A DNA stretch of 54,612 nucleotides from Legionellales bacterium (GCA_947475765.1 CANJMM010000009.1:1-54612), one strand, 5' to 3'; numbered from the stretch's first letter, positions 42,362 through 51,592 are shown. A program made the numbers and translations. The notes: generated from the sequence alone by a model not told the origin.

Positions 42362-43258
42362 TCATTGAGGCTTATATTTTTTACTTGGCGGCCCTTCTTT
42401 TGGTTCATCACTTGCTTCTGATCTATTGCGTTTTTTAGCTTGTCCCTGGCTCATCGCTTCAGAAAAAATAAGGCTTTTTAATAATTTTGGCATTTGCTCC
42501 ATTTGTGTCTCTTGACGCGCTCTTAACCAAGTAGGGAACATAAAATCTAAAATTTTATGGCTTAACTCTATGGGTATGCCTAAAAAGCTATTATTTGTTA
42601 TTGTTTTAGCAAACATGCCTATAAAAATATTGGCTATATTGCTTTTAGTCATAGCGATAGTGTCATTAAATGATTTTATGATTGGTCTAAGCGTAGGCTC
42701 TATGACAACTCGATTCGCCACACCTTCAGGAGATAGGGCATTTAATAATAAAAAGGCGGGCGTTTTGCAGCGATTGCTTAAGGCATGTTTTACTGCTGAT
42801 TTATGATTCTGATCAAGGGCTTCTATATTGGCGCCGGCCTGAATTAACCAGCTAATCGTCTCTGTTTTACCATTGGCAGCAGCAAGCATCAAGGCCGTCT
42901 CGCCCCTTTGATTAGGTGCATTGATATTGGCGCCAAGCGCCCTTAATTTTGCTAGCACAGAAATATGCCCATTGTAAGCCGCCATTAAGAGCGCCGTGTC
43001 GCCATTACGGTTAAGGGCTTGTTGATTTGCACCCGCCTCAATTAAGGCTGCGACCACCTCGGTGTGACCGTGCAGGGCAGCAGATATCAGGGCAGTATAA
43101 CCAAATAAGGGATCAACTGTCTCTTTATCGGCGCCCGCTTCAATCCATCTTGTTAGCTCATGAACCTTACCGGCCTCTGCCGCATTTAACAATGCTCTAT
43201 TTTTCTGAGATTGGCTGATGTGTGCTACTGCGCTTATTGCCTCTAAACTGGCATCCAT
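42362..43258 (-). CDS. ankyrin-repeat protein with F-box/PRANC-like motif and bipartite NLS-like tail (candidate effector)
   Basis: 298 aa from ATG 43258 (GAGG 8 bases upstream); a TTG 27 bases earlier is possible. Four canonical 33-residue ankyrin repeats at about residues 20-155 have classic TALxxAAxxGHxxVVxxLIxAGA motifs (YTALISAALHGHTEVVAALIEAGA; DTALLMAAYNGH; ETALMLAAANGKTETISWLIQAGA). At about 226-240, GIPIELSHKILDFMFP looks like the start of an F-box or the poxviral PRANC motif (LPxExxxKILxxL). The end is KKRNR-13 residues-KKYK (275-296), a bipartite NLS pattern. Its repeats differ from those of the tandem pair near 18-21 kb, so its origin is separate. It occupies the gltBD position between damX and hemE. 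Confidence 0.82.
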   Translation of the reverse strand: MDASLEAISAVAHISQSQKNRALLNAAEAGKVHELTRWIEAGADKETVDPLFGYTALISAALHGHTEVVAALIEAGANQQALNRNGDTALLMAAYNGHISVLAKLRALGANINAPNQRGETALMLAAANGKTETISWLIQAGANIEALDQNHKSAVKHALSNRCKTPAFLLLNALSPEGVANRVVIEPTLRPIIKSFNDTIAMTKSNIANIFIGMFAKTITNNSFLGIPIELSHKILDFMFPTWLRARQETQMEQMPKLLKSLIFSEAMSQGQAKKRNRSEASDEPKEGPPSKKYKPQ

Positions 43259-43413
43259 AATAAAACCTCTATTACAAATGAACAAACAGACCGCACTATA
43301 TCAGCCAGTTAACATCATTTCAATACGGGATCCCCAACAATCCGACCAAAGGTAGCATTCAGCCGATAGATGGCCCAAGATAGCCCAAGATCACCACTTT
43401 CAGGGGCTTTTTT

Positions 43414-44751
43414 TTATTGGACTATCTCTGCTTGTAAACTGGAAAAATCCCTCACCCAAGGGGTGACTTTAGCCTGATAAAGACTCAAAGGTAAATGCTC
43501 AGTGGCTTTTTTTGCTTGTATTTTTGTCGCATAGTCCCCCATCACCAACACATGCCAGGTTTTACCCTGATGTTTTTTCTTGACCACCCAAGCTTTTTCT
43601 AAGCCATGTGTTTGTTTAAAATTTAGGACTTTTTGAGGCTCGTTCGAGCCATACAGCTGAAGGGTATAATGACTTTTATTTTTTGTCAGAATAGGCTCGG
43701 CAATATTTGCCTGCTTTGTTATTGTATTTTTGTGCCTCGCCTTTTTTTCTGTCAATTTTTGAACAGCTGGCTTAGTCACAGGAGGAACAAAAATAGCTTC
43801 TGTCGCTAATGGCATTGGGGATTCTATAGGGGGTTCTACAGGCGATTCTATAGGGGCTTCTATTGCTAGCTCAAGAGGCATTTGCTCTGAGGCAATGGCT
43901 TCAACAGACAACACAGGCGGCGCTTCACCTCTGCCTTGCCAAGTCCACAGGCTAATGCCCACTATCACCCCTAAATATAATCCATAGGCCACAGGATGCG
44001 AAAATACTTGTAAAAAAGAAGAAGAAGAAGAAGAAGAAGAAAAAGAAGAAGAAGGGGGATCAAACCCATCATCTGGAAAATCTTCTAATAAATCAATATC
44101 CCTGTCAATATCAATATCTCGCTCAATATCGGCTTTAGTTTCAGAAATGCCTTTGGTATTTATCTCTAGGCTATCAAATTCTGATGCCTTCACGGGTGTT
44201 GGTTTGCGTATTTGGCTCTCTTTTTGGCTATCTTTCTGCCAATCTAAGCGCAAATCTAAGGGCAAATCTAATTCTATTATGGTTGAATAGCTGCCAACTA
44301 ATTGCGTGATACGATGCCCTAAAAATTGCCCCACTAACTTATCATCTCCCAGTAACACCAAATGCAATTGTCGTCTGGGTTCTTGATGAAAATTAACCAA
44401 TCTAATCAGCGCTTCAAGCTTGTCCAGGCTTAAAAGCTGTGCATCATCTATCCATAAAGTCCAAATTTTTTGAACGGCATCACTGGAGGCAACGCCGGTT
44501 TGTGGCCAACTCATCCCAAACCCTTTGGCAATGTTTTCCATCATATTTTCAATAGAAATATCAGGCGTAATGGATAATAAATGCTTTTTAAGTTGTGGGC
44601 TTTTATGGGCCAAACAAAAATGCGCAAAAGCGGTTTTACCGCCTCCTTTTTTGGCCGTCACCAACAAAATATTTTGAGAATATTGTATTAAATGCTCAAT
44701 TAAGTCTATTTTTGGTTGAAAATAATGTTCAGCCAGATGATGTGTTAACAT
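43414..44751 (-). CDS. damX: DamX-like AAA/SPOR-domain division protein
   Basis: 445 aa. The N-terminal ATPase-like region has a Walker A variant VTAKKGGGKTAF (31-42), IWTLWIDDAQLL (Walker B) and VLLGDDKLV. An acidic linker follows, then a poly-Ser tract at about 240-255 (from a TTC/GAA microsatellite) and one membrane span VAYGLYLGVIVGISLWTW at about 258-275. Next come Pro/Glu repeats (ESPVEPPIESP) and a C-terminal SPOR domain (HYTLQLYGSNEPQKVLNF...HVLVMGDYATKIQAKKAT). SPOR domains bind denuded glycan at the septum. The aroK-aroB-damX order is standard in gammaproteobacteria. Confidence 0.88.
   Translation of the reverse strand: MLTHHLAEHYFQPKIDLIEHLIQYSQNILLVTAKKGGGKTAFAHFCLAHKSPQLKKHLLSITPDISIENMMENIAKGFGMSWPQTGVASSDAVQKIWTLWIDDAQLLSLDKLEALIRLVNFHQEPRRQLHLVLLGDDKLVGQFLGHRITQLVGSYSTIIELDLPLDLRLDWQKDSQKESQIRKPTPVKASEFDSLEINTKGISETKADIERDIDIDRDIDLLEDFPDDGFDPPSSSFSSSSSSSSFLQVFSHPVAYGLYLGVIVGISLWTWQGRGEAPPVLSVEAIASEQMPLELAIEAPIESPVEPPIESPMPLATEAIFVPPVTKPAVQKLTEKKARHKNTITKQANIAEPILTKNKSHYTLQLYGSNEPQKVLNFKQTHGLEKAWVVKKKHQGKTWHVLVMGDYATKIQAKKATEHLPLSLYQAKVTPWVRDFSSLQAEIVQ
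44016..44055. repeat. GAA/TTC microsatellite within damX
   Basis: AAGAAGAAG... runs almost unbroken for about 40 bases on the plus strand and encodes a Ser-rich stretch before the membrane span of DamX. Changes of three bases would keep the frame. Confidence 0.75.
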
Positions 44752-44764
44752 GCTTTATACACTC

Positions 44765-45850
44765 CTATTTTGCATCCAGTCTTGCACCCAGTATCTCTAA
44801 AATTTGTTTCAGTTGGGCGTCGAAATTATATTGAACTAATACAGGCGCTCCGATTTTTTTTAATAAAACCCATCTTAAAGTACCTGCGCGTTGTTTTTTG
44901 TCTAATTTAAGATGCAGCATGATTTTTTCTGCAGATAAAGCAATCTTTAATTTATCTAGGTTAATAGGCAAATCAAATTTAAACAGCAGATCTTTTAGGC
45001 TTTTTGTTATTTTAGTCGATAAGCCAAGATGCTGCTCAGATAAGCTCATCGCCACTATCATGCCAATGGCAACTGCTTCGCCATGCAAATAAGCCTGATA
45101 TTCTGTTGCACTTTCTAAAGCATGCCCTAAGGTGTGGCCAAAATTAAGAAACTGCCTGCAGCCTTGGTCGAATAGATCTTGCCCAACCAAAGTGGCTTTT
45201 AGGCGAATCGATTCTGTAACTAACGTATTTAATATTTCTGGCTGTCGCTGTAAAATCGCCTCTGCGTTTTCACTCAGCCAATTAAAATAAGGCTCGGAGC
45301 ATACCAAGCCATGTTTTAAAGCCTCAGCCAAACCTGATTTAAATTCTCTTTCAGGCAAAGTTCTTAAAAAATAACTGTCACAAATCACTTTTTTAGCCGG
45401 ATAAAACACACCCATCAAGTTTTTACCTTCTGCGACATTTAGCCCTGTTTTGCCTCCAATGGCTGCGTCTATTTGGGCAAGCAAAGTCGTTGGCGCATAA
45501 ATAAAATTGACCCCTCGTAAATAACAAGCCGCCACAAATCCGGTTAAATCGCCTACTACCCCTCCCCCTAGAGCCATTAAATTTAGCGCGCGGCTAAATT
45601 GATGGGTTAATAAAAACTGAAATAGGCTTTGAAAAACATTGATATTTTTATGTTGCTCCCCTGATGGGACAATAAAACAAGCATAACGCTTAGGGGGATA
45701 ACATTTTAGCCACGCTGCTATGTCTGATGCATAAAAATCAGCAACTTGGCTATCTACCACCAAACAAAGCTCTTGGCCCAAAAAATAGTTTTTAAGCGCT
45801 TGCTTAGTGATGTTATACCCTACCTGAACAGCCGTCACACTTTCAGGCAT
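44765..45850 (-). CDS. aroB: 3-dehydroquinate synthase
   Basis: 361 aa. It converts DAHP to 3-dehydroquinate in the shikimate pathway, using NAD and a divalent metal. Motifs: IVPSGEQHKN, LMALGGGVVGDLTGFVAACYLRGVNFI, PTTLLAQIDAAIGGKTGLN, GLAEALKHGLV (metal Glu), LNFGHTLGHALESAT (metal His) and YLHGEAVAIGMI. It lies between aroK (14 bases upstream) and damX, transcribed with them. Confidence 0.96.
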   Translation of the reverse strand: MPESVTAVQVGYNITKQALKNYFLGQELCLVVDSQVADFYASDIAAWLKCYPPKRYACFIVPSGEQHKNINVFQSLFQFLLTHQFSRALNLMALGGGVVGDLTGFVAACYLRGVNFIYAPTTLLAQIDAAIGGKTGLNVAEGKNLMGVFYPAKKVICDSYFLRTLPEREFKSGLAEALKHGLVCSEPYFNWLSENAEAILQRQPEILNTLVTESIRLKATLVGQDLFDQGCRQFLNFGHTLGHALESATEYQAYLHGEAVAIGMIVAMSLSEQHLGLSTKITKSLKDLLFKFDLPINLDKLKIALSAEKIMLHLKLDKKQRAGTLRWVLLKKIGAPVLVQYNFDAQLKQILEILGARLDAK

Positions 45851-45864
45851 GGGGAAATGAAGGG

Positions 45865-46389
45865 TTAATCTGTGCTCTGAAGATTTAATAATGCTATAAC
45901 CTCTTGGGAAACACCTTTCACTGACTTACCATCGGTGCTCACGACAATATCTGCAATTTCCAAATACAAATGTTCCCGCTCTTCCATGAGTTTATTTAAG
46001 ACTTCCTCTGGCTTACCCCCCCTCAACAAAGGCCTTCTTCTGTCTCTTTCCGTCCGTTTTACTTGCTGAAGGACTGTGGCATAAAAATAAATAATACTGC
46101 CTCGTTCAGATAAATTTTTTCTGTTTTTAGCTGAACCAATTGCCCCGCCCCCTGTCGCTAATAAAATACCCTGCAAGGCACTCAATTCTTCTATGATATT
46201 TTCTTCCCGAACCCTAAAGCCCTCTTCGCCTTCTACATCAAAAATCCACCCTAAGTTTGCACCGGTACGCTGTTCTATTTCTATATCCGTGTCATAAAAA
46301 TCTAATTTTAAATCACGGGCTAACTGTCGACCAATGGTGCTTTTTCCTGCACCCATTGGACCAATTAAAAAGATATTATTATTTTTCAT
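45865..46389 (-). CDS. aroK: shikimate kinase
   Basis: 174 aa from ATG 46389 (MKNNNIFLIGPMGAGKS). The TTG at 46401 gives four extra residues and is less likely. P-loop GPMGAGKST (10-18), substrate-binding FYDTDIEIEQRTG, RVREENIIEEL, LLATGGGAI and lid TERDRRRPLLRG are all intact. It overlaps the pilQ stop by 11 bases, so it is coupled to the pilus operon, as in many gammaproteobacteria where pilMNOPQ and aroKB are adjacent. Confidence 0.95.
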   Translation of the reverse strand: MKNNNIFLIGPMGAGKSTIGRQLARDLKLDFYDTDIEIEQRTGANLGWIFDVEGEEGFRVREENIIEELSALQGILLATGGGAIGSAKNRKNLSERGSIIYFYATVLQQVKRTERDRRRPLLRGGKPEEVLNKLMEEREHLYLEIADIVVSTDGKSVKGVSQEVIALLNLQSTD

Positions 46390-48541
46390 GTTGCTCTTCA
46401 ATAATTTTAGGCGTCACAAATATCATCAGCTCATTACGAGCATCTTGAACGTATTTATTTCTAAAAAGCCAACCAACACCAGGTAACTGTCCTAATACGG
46501 GTATTCTGTTGATTACTTTTTGTTTATTTTGTGTGTAAATTCCGCCTAACACAACGGTTTCACCATTGGTCACCAACACTTTAGTTTGTACTTCACGGGT
46601 ACTCAGTGAGGGTACGCTTTGAGTTCCAACAAGCGGCAGGACCGAGTCTTGGTTTACTTTTAAGTCTAAAATAATATTATCCTCTGGTGTTATCTGAGGC
46701 GTGACTTCTAGCCTTAACACGGCTTTCTTAAAACTCGTCGTTGTCGCGCCTGAAGACGAGGCTTCTTGATAAGGCACTTCGGTTCCTGCTTCTATATGGG
46801 CCACCTGTTGACTCGAGGTAATTAATCTAGGACTGGCAATGGTGGTGCTCAAGCCTTCCGATTCCAAGGCTTTTAACTCTAAGTCTAATATCGTGCCTCC
46901 GGGAAGGGCGGCAATGGTTAATCCAAATCCACTGTTTACCGCGCTGCCCCCAACCTGAACGCCACCTAAAGCCACATTTAATCTATCCAACACACTTGTT
47001 GTTTGGGGCAGCACAGCACCTAAGGCAATCTGATTTGCTGGCCCTGTGCTACTGACAGGAGGCGATACTGTGGGTTGATCTGCATTGTGATTATTGCCGG
47101 TAAACCCCAATACTGGCTGTTTCCCTGGTCTAAATTTGGCGGCCGATCCCAAATTAATCCCCATCGCTTTTTCAAAATTGTCGGTGACATAAACCAAACG
47201 AGATTCAATTAATACTTGTCTGACGGGTACATCAAGCCTTAGCAATAATTTTCGTATTTCCGCTATTTTTTTAGCGGTATCTAAAATTAATAAAGTATTG
47301 GTTCTGTCGTCTACAGAGACGCTTCCTTTTTCTGAGAGCAAAGAATTTTTATCATCTTTCAGTAACTTAGCAAAGTCACTCGCCTTGGCATTATTCACTT
47401 GAATATATTCTGATTTCAAGGGTGCTAACGCTGTGGCTTGTAAGCTATTTTGCAATTCTAACTTTTCTCTTGCGGCAATTTCTTCAGCGGGCCCAATCAT
47501 TAAGACATTATCTTCTTGACGTTTGTCTAAGCCTTTTGATTTTAAAATAATGTCTAAAGCCTGATCCCAAGGTACATTACGCAATCTTAAGGTGACACTC
47601 CCTTTTACCGAATCACTGGTTACGACGTTTAAGCCTGTAAAATCCGCGATGAGTTGTAATAGCGCCCTGACTTCAATGTCTTGAAAATTAAGAGACAAAC
47701 GCTCGCCTGTATAATGGCTTTTTTTGATTTTTGCCTGTTCTTTTTCTTGGCGGCTAAGCGATCTTACCTCAAGGGTGAAAAGTTTATCCGTTTGGTAGGC
47801 AAGATGTTCTATATCGGGCGTCGATTCAATGATCATTTCAACCGAATTGGCTTTTGTTTGTGTGAGAATAGACTTAACTGGGGTACCAAAATCTGAGACC
47901 TCTAGCTTTCTTTTTAAGGCCTCGCTGATTTTAGCCCCTTTAAAAGTAAGATAAATTAAATTATCTTTTTGCTTAAGATCAATAGGCATTTTTTTATCAC
48001 TGAGACCAATGATAAGCCGACCTTCTTGTTTTTCCCCTCGTTTAAAATCAATGTTCTTAATCGCATATTGATTATTGGCCATACTCACCACAGGTGTAAT
48101 AGCTTCAGGCAAATGAAAGGGCACATTTGGATTCAATTCACCCGCTATTTTTTTTGAAGTTGGATTGCTTAAAACTAAAAATAAGGTATTGTCTTTTTTA
48201 TTGATTTCATATGCAGTATGATCTGTTAATTCAAAAATTAAGCGCGTTTTATTTTGCGCTTCTACTGCCTGAGTCCGTTTTACCACCCCTGTATTCATGA
48301 CGTTTTTAAGCTGATCTTGGGACAATTCATTTTTAACGCCTGGAAAATCTAAAATTAACCGAGCAGGTTTTTCCATAGAAAAAGAAAGAGGGTCTAGCGC
48401 CTCTTCACTAAAACCTAAGGCCACTTGAACATGATGCGCTTCTAGATTTGTGATTTGTATGGTTTTGAGGCTATTATTTGTTAAAGCAAAACTGCTCGTT
48501 ATCACGACACCAGAAATTAAAATCAACCATAACCGTATCAT
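46379..48541 (-). CDS. pilQ: type IV pilus secretin PilQ
   Basis: 720 aa from ATG 48541 (MIRLWLILISGVVITSSFA), a good signal peptide. The earlier in-frame start at 48598 would overlap pilP and lose the signal. N-terminal AMIN domains are seen in about residues 25-260. STN/N0 and N1-like modules follow (ISLNFQDIEVRALLQLIADFTGLN; LRNVPWDQALDIILK), with the secretin core in the C-terminal half ending VTNGETVVLGGIYTQNKQKVINRIPVLGQLPGVGWLFRN. A low-complexity insert (about residues 500-540) precedes the pore strands. PilQ forms the outer-membrane channel for the pilus and for DNA uptake. Confidence 0.95.
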   Translation of the reverse strand: MIRLWLILISGVVITSSFALTNNSLKTIQITNLEAHHVQVALGFSEEALDPLSFSMEKPARLILDFPGVKNELSQDQLKNVMNTGVVKRTQAVEAQNKTRLIFELTDHTAYEINKKDNTLFLVLSNPTSKKIAGELNPNVPFHLPEAITPVVSMANNQYAIKNIDFKRGEKQEGRLIIGLSDKKMPIDLKQKDNLIYLTFKGAKISEALKRKLEVSDFGTPVKSILTQTKANSVEMIIESTPDIEHLAYQTDKLFTLEVRSLSRQEKEQAKIKKSHYTGERLSLNFQDIEVRALLQLIADFTGLNVVTSDSVKGSVTLRLRNVPWDQALDIILKSKGLDKRQEDNVLMIGPAEEIAAREKLELQNSLQATALAPLKSEYIQVNNAKASDFAKLLKDDKNSLLSEKGSVSVDDRTNTLLILDTAKKIAEIRKLLLRLDVPVRQVLIESRLVYVTDNFEKAMGINLGSAAKFRPGKQPVLGFTGNNHNADQPTVSPPVSSTGPANQIALGAVLPQTTSVLDRLNVALGGVQVGGSAVNSGFGLTIAALPGGTILDLELKALESEGLSTTIASPRLITSSQQVAHIEAGTEVPYQEASSSGATTTSFKKAVLRLEVTPQITPEDNIILDLKVNQDSVLPLVGTQSVPSLSTREVQTKVLVTNGETVVLGGIYTQNKQKVINRIPVLGQLPGVGWLFRNKYVQDARNELMIFVTPKIIEEQHEK

Positions 48542-48558
48542 TTTTATAAAATCCTTAT

Positions 48559-49068
48559 CTACTGTAATAGATTCATAGTGGTTGGCCGTTTTTGCCAACG
48601 TCCTTGGCTGTCTGGCACCATTTCCGTTAACTCAATTTTATCTTCTGAAATATTGGTGATTTTACCGTAACTTTGCCCCAGATAATTGCCTACGGTTACC
48701 CGATGTACTATGCCACTTTTATCGAGAATCAGTGCCCAAAAAACCCCATTTTTTTGAAGCGCCCCCACTAATTTCAAAGAATCTATTGGCAGCATTTCAA
48801 GCGCCTCTTTTTTTCGACCCACATCAGGCCCTTTTCCACTGGTATTGGTATTCAAATCAGGCATGGGTGCTTGAAAAGGAGAACGCAGCATACTCGATGC
48901 ATATCGATGGTTTTCATAGATTTGTACAGAAGGCATCGGCTCAAGAGGGCCCGATGGCCTTTTTTTTACTTCTGCGATAAAAGCCAATAAATCATGATTA
49001 TCTTGACAGCCTGAGAGAATAACTAAGATAAGACTGATCTTAAAAATAAATTTTAAGCTAAAATTCAT
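48559..49068 (-). CDS. pilP: type IV pilus lipoprotein PilP
   Basis: 169 aa. Lipoprotein signal with lipobox LSGC (Cys about residue 21), then a disordered linker containing MPSVQIYENHRYASSMLRSPF, then the beta-sandwich domain with LKLVGALQKNGVFWALI, VHRVTVGNYLGQSYGKI and ISEDKIELTEMVPDSQGRWQKRPTTM, the standard PilP end. PilP links the inner-membrane PilNO complex to PilQ. The start overlaps the pilO end by 4 bases. Confidence 0.94.
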   Translation of the reverse strand: MNFSLKFIFKISLILVILSGCQDNHDLLAFIAEVKKRPSGPLEPMPSVQIYENHRYASSMLRSPFQAPMPDLNTNTSGKGPDVGRKKEALEMLPIDSLKLVGALQKNGVFWALILDKSGIVHRVTVGNYLGQSYGKITNISEDKIELTEMVPDSQGRWQKRPTTMNLLQ

Positions 49069-49679
49069 GTTGGTTTAACCTCTTCATGCTCTGAGGTATA
49101 CCGGTACGTTTTTACGGTCATGGTCATTAATAATTTCGAACCATCTTTAACCTCATCCAAAGGTACAATCGAAAAATTATGTAAAGTCACAATGCGCGAC
49201 AAAGCCGCAACGTTACTCACAAATTCGGCCAATTGATGATATCCGCCGACCAAAGTAAGCTCAATAGGCAACTCAACATAAAAATCAACCCTTTTTTCAG
49301 CCAGCAATTTAATAGATTTAAATTCTAACCCTGCAGCGACGCCTTGTTGAGAAATATCTTCGACTAATGACGGAACTTCTGTTTTTTCAGGCAATTGTCT
49401 TAATAAATCACCAAATGAAACTTTCATCAAATTCAGTTGCTCACGGTAAGCCGCCAAATTAACCGCTCGGTGGTATTTTTTTTCATACTGACTTTTGAGC
49501 TCTACTTCTGTTTTCTGCGTATTTTCTAAGATCGAGAGACTTTTTTGAGTGTCTATGCAAAAACCTAAAATAAACACCACGATGGCTAAACCTACCACTA
49601 AAAATGCTTTGATAGGCAAAGGCCAGCTACCAAAATCTTCTAGCTCTAGTTCATTTAAATCAAAAGTAAAATTAGCCAT
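49065..49679 (-). CDS. pilO: type IV pilus assembly protein PilO
   Basis: 204 aa. A short cytoplasmic start (LNELELEDFGSWPLPIKAF) is followed by one membrane span (LVVGLAIVVFILGFCID), a coiled coil, and a ferredoxin-like periplasmic domain with DLLRQLPEKTEVPSLVEDISQQGVAAGLEF and LVGGYHQLAEFVSNVAALSRIVTLHNF. It pairs with PilN to form the alignment complex. It is 11 bases downstream of pilN and overlaps pilP by 4. Confidence 0.94.
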   Translation of the reverse strand: MANFTFDLNELELEDFGSWPLPIKAFLVVGLAIVVFILGFCIDTQKSLSILENTQKTEVELKSQYEKKYHRAVNLAAYREQLNLMKVSFGDLLRQLPEKTEVPSLVEDISQQGVAAGLEFKSIKLLAEKRVDFYVELPIELTLVGGYHQLAEFVSNVAALSRIVTLHNFSIVPLDEVKDGSKLLMTMTVKTYRYTSEHEEVKPT

Positions 49680-49690
49680 TTTTTGTTACT

Positions 49691-50278
49691 CTATTCTTCA
49701 ATAAACGTCTGTTTTGCTTCTAAATTAAAGATAATGCGCTGTTCGTTTATTTTTGCTTGACTCGATGTTTGCGTTTTATCCGTTTCGCTTTCTTTTTCTA
49801 CTTCAATAATGCTTAATACGGGCAAAGTTAACCAATCGGAAGATTCGATATTACGCATAAATTTAGACACCCTAATATTAGATTCGGCCTTGCCTTGCAT
49901 ATTAATCGTCGACTTTACTCTTGCCACATGTGTAAAATGCAATCCGTCTGGGACCGTTTTTGCCATTCCCTCAAATATTTTAACCACATTGGGTCGGTTA
50001 GCTTGTAATCGCTGTATTATCGTCATACGCGCTAAAATTTGTTGCCTTTCTTTCTGTAGCCCTTCTATTTCAATGATTTGTCTGTCTACTTCTGCAAGTT
50101 CATGATGTAATATCTCATTCCGAGCAAACTGCTGACTATTGCGTTCCGCCAAAAATACATGTAGCCCAATAATCATCAATAAACTCATTACTGCAGAAAA
50201 ACCCAGGAAAAAAATAAATTGTTTACGTTGAAATTCTTTAAATTCTTCACGCCAGGGAAGCAAATTAATGGTTTTCAA
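49691..50278 (-). CDS. pilN: type IV pilus assembly protein PilN
   Basis: 195 aa from a TTG at 50278. A GAGGAG ribosome site lies about 7 bases upstream and the TTG overlaps the pilM stop as TTGA. The ATG at 50308 would make that ribosome site coding and hide the conserved start. The protein begins (TTG as Met) KTINLLPWREEF, the short motif that binds PilM, followed by a membrane span (FIFFLGFSAVMSLLMIIGLHVF), a coiled coil, and a periplasmic domain. Confidence 0.92.
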   Translation of the reverse strand: MKTINLLPWREEFKEFQRKQFIFFLGFSAVMSLLMIIGLHVFLAERNSQQFARNEILHHELAEVDRQIIEIEGLQKERQQILARMTIIQRLQANRPNVVKIFEGMAKTVPDGLHFTHVARVKSTINMQGKAESNIRVSKFMRNIESSDWLTLPVLSIIEVEKESETDKTQTSSQAKINEQRIIFNLEAKQTFIEE

Positions 50279-51348
50279 GCATAACTCCTCATGGCCAAGC
50301 CACAACATACCATTAAAGACGGCGCCTCTTCTAATAATAAAGGAACATTAATATGACTGGCCATCGACATACTAGAAAAAGGATTCGCCACGGCAGTCCC
50401 TATGCCCAACTCTTTTTGACATTTTTCTGCGATACCTGGCAAGGTCGCTGTATGGCCTGCCAATATAATATAATTTAACTCGGTAAAACTGGTCGATGAA
50501 TAAAAAAACTGTAAAGAACGACTAATTTGTTGCAATAAAGCATCTAAATGAGGGTTAAGCACCTCACTTTGATAGTCTTCGGGTAAGCCCCCTTTTTTTC
50601 TTGCACTTAATGCTTCCTCAAAGCTTAGACCATATCTTCTTTGAATTTCATCTATTAATTGTCCCCCGCCAAATAATTGCTCTCGCGTATAAACCGTACG
50701 ACCATCATGCAAGACATTTAATGTCGTTATCGAATTCCCTAAATCAATAATGGCGATAGTCTGATCTTTTCCTCTATTGGGTAATTGGGGCGCTATCAAA
50801 CTAAAAGCACGCTCAAATGCAAAGGCTTCCACATCAATCACTTTAGGAATTAAATTTGCGTAACTTAATAATTCAATTCTTGAATCAATATGTTCACTTC
50901 GTGTTGCCGCTAAAAGGACTTCTATGTTATTAGGATTTTTCTTTGAAGGCCCCAAAAGGGTAAAATCTAAGTTCACTTCAGAAAGAGGATAAGGAATATA
51001 ACGTTCTGCCTCAAGCATAATTTGCGATTCCATTTCATTTTCTTTGAGCGTTCCAAGCACTTCAATGGTTTTGGTAATAACCGATGCACCTGATACGGCA
51101 ATAGCCGCATAGGGAGTTTTAGGTTTAAGCTTTTTAACTAACCCAGATAAGATCTTGCCTATACCTTCGATATCTTTAATTTCAGTTTCATTGAGGGCTT
51201 GTTCTGGTAATAACTCTTGAGCAAAGGTTTCAACCTTAAAATTTTGACCCTGTCTAGATAATTCTAAATAACGAATAAAAGTGCTACTAATATCAAGGCC
51301 CACCATGACAGGGGTTTTGGGTTTCATAACAAACCAATCTAATATCAT
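50275..51348 (-). CDS. pilM: type IV pilus assembly protein PilM
   Basis: 357 aa, actin-like. VMVGLDISSTFIRYLELSR (phosphate-1), QIMLEAERYIPYPLSEVNLDF, TIAIIDLGNSITTLNVLHDGRTVYTREQLFGGGQLID and IILAGHTATLPGIAEKCQKELGI are typical. PilM binds the N-terminus of PilN and couples it to cytoplasmic ATPases. It is the first gene of pilMNOPQ-aroKB-damX. It diverges from PBP1A across a 244-base AT-rich spacer, the usual gammaproteobacterial arrangement. Confidence 0.95.
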   Translation of the reverse strand: MILDWFVMKPKTPVMVGLDISSTFIRYLELSRQGQNFKVETFAQELLPEQALNETEIKDIEGIGKILSGLVKKLKPKTPYAAIAVSGASVITKTIEVLGTLKENEMESQIMLEAERYIPYPLSEVNLDFTLLGPSKKNPNNIEVLLAATRSEHIDSRIELLSYANLIPKVIDVEAFAFERAFSLIAPQLPNRGKDQTIAIIDLGNSITTLNVLHDGRTVYTREQLFGGGQLIDEIQRRYGLSFEEALSARKKGGLPEDYQSEVLNPHLDALLQQISRSLQFFYSSTSFTELNYIILAGHTATLPGIAEKCQKELGIGTAVANPFSSMSMASHINVPLLLEEAPSLMVCCGLAMRSYA

Positions 51349-51577
51349 TGTATTTCATTATCCCTAAAAAAATAACATGCATTGTGTAACTATCAATATA
51401 ATTAACCTAACTAATTTAAATATAATTATATATATAATAGTAGTGTATTAATTTATTAGTTTATGCCAAATCACCAGGATAAGCATTTTGATAATTTAAA
51501 TGTAATCTTTTTAACTTAAATCATATCCATGGTTTATCATAATTTGGTTAGGTAAATTTTTTAATTTCCTGCTTTCT

Positions 51578-51586
51578 TGATATAAT
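51578..51586 (+). promoter_or_regulatory. extended -10 element of the PBP1A gene, possibly giving a leaderless mRNA
   Basis: TGATATAAT (TG at 51578-51579, TATAAT at 51581-51586) ends 6 bases before the ATG at 51593. Transcription from it would begin at or next to the start codon. No Shine-Dalgarno precedes the ATG, and no -35 box is obvious. Confidence 0.45.
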
Positions 51587-51592
51587 CCAAAC

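Noticed and set aside
43385-43424. Hairpin AGCCC...GGGCT with T-run as terminator between damX and the ankyrin gene
   Set aside because: The T-run is on the plus strand while both neighbouring genes run on the minus strand, so it could not end their transcripts.
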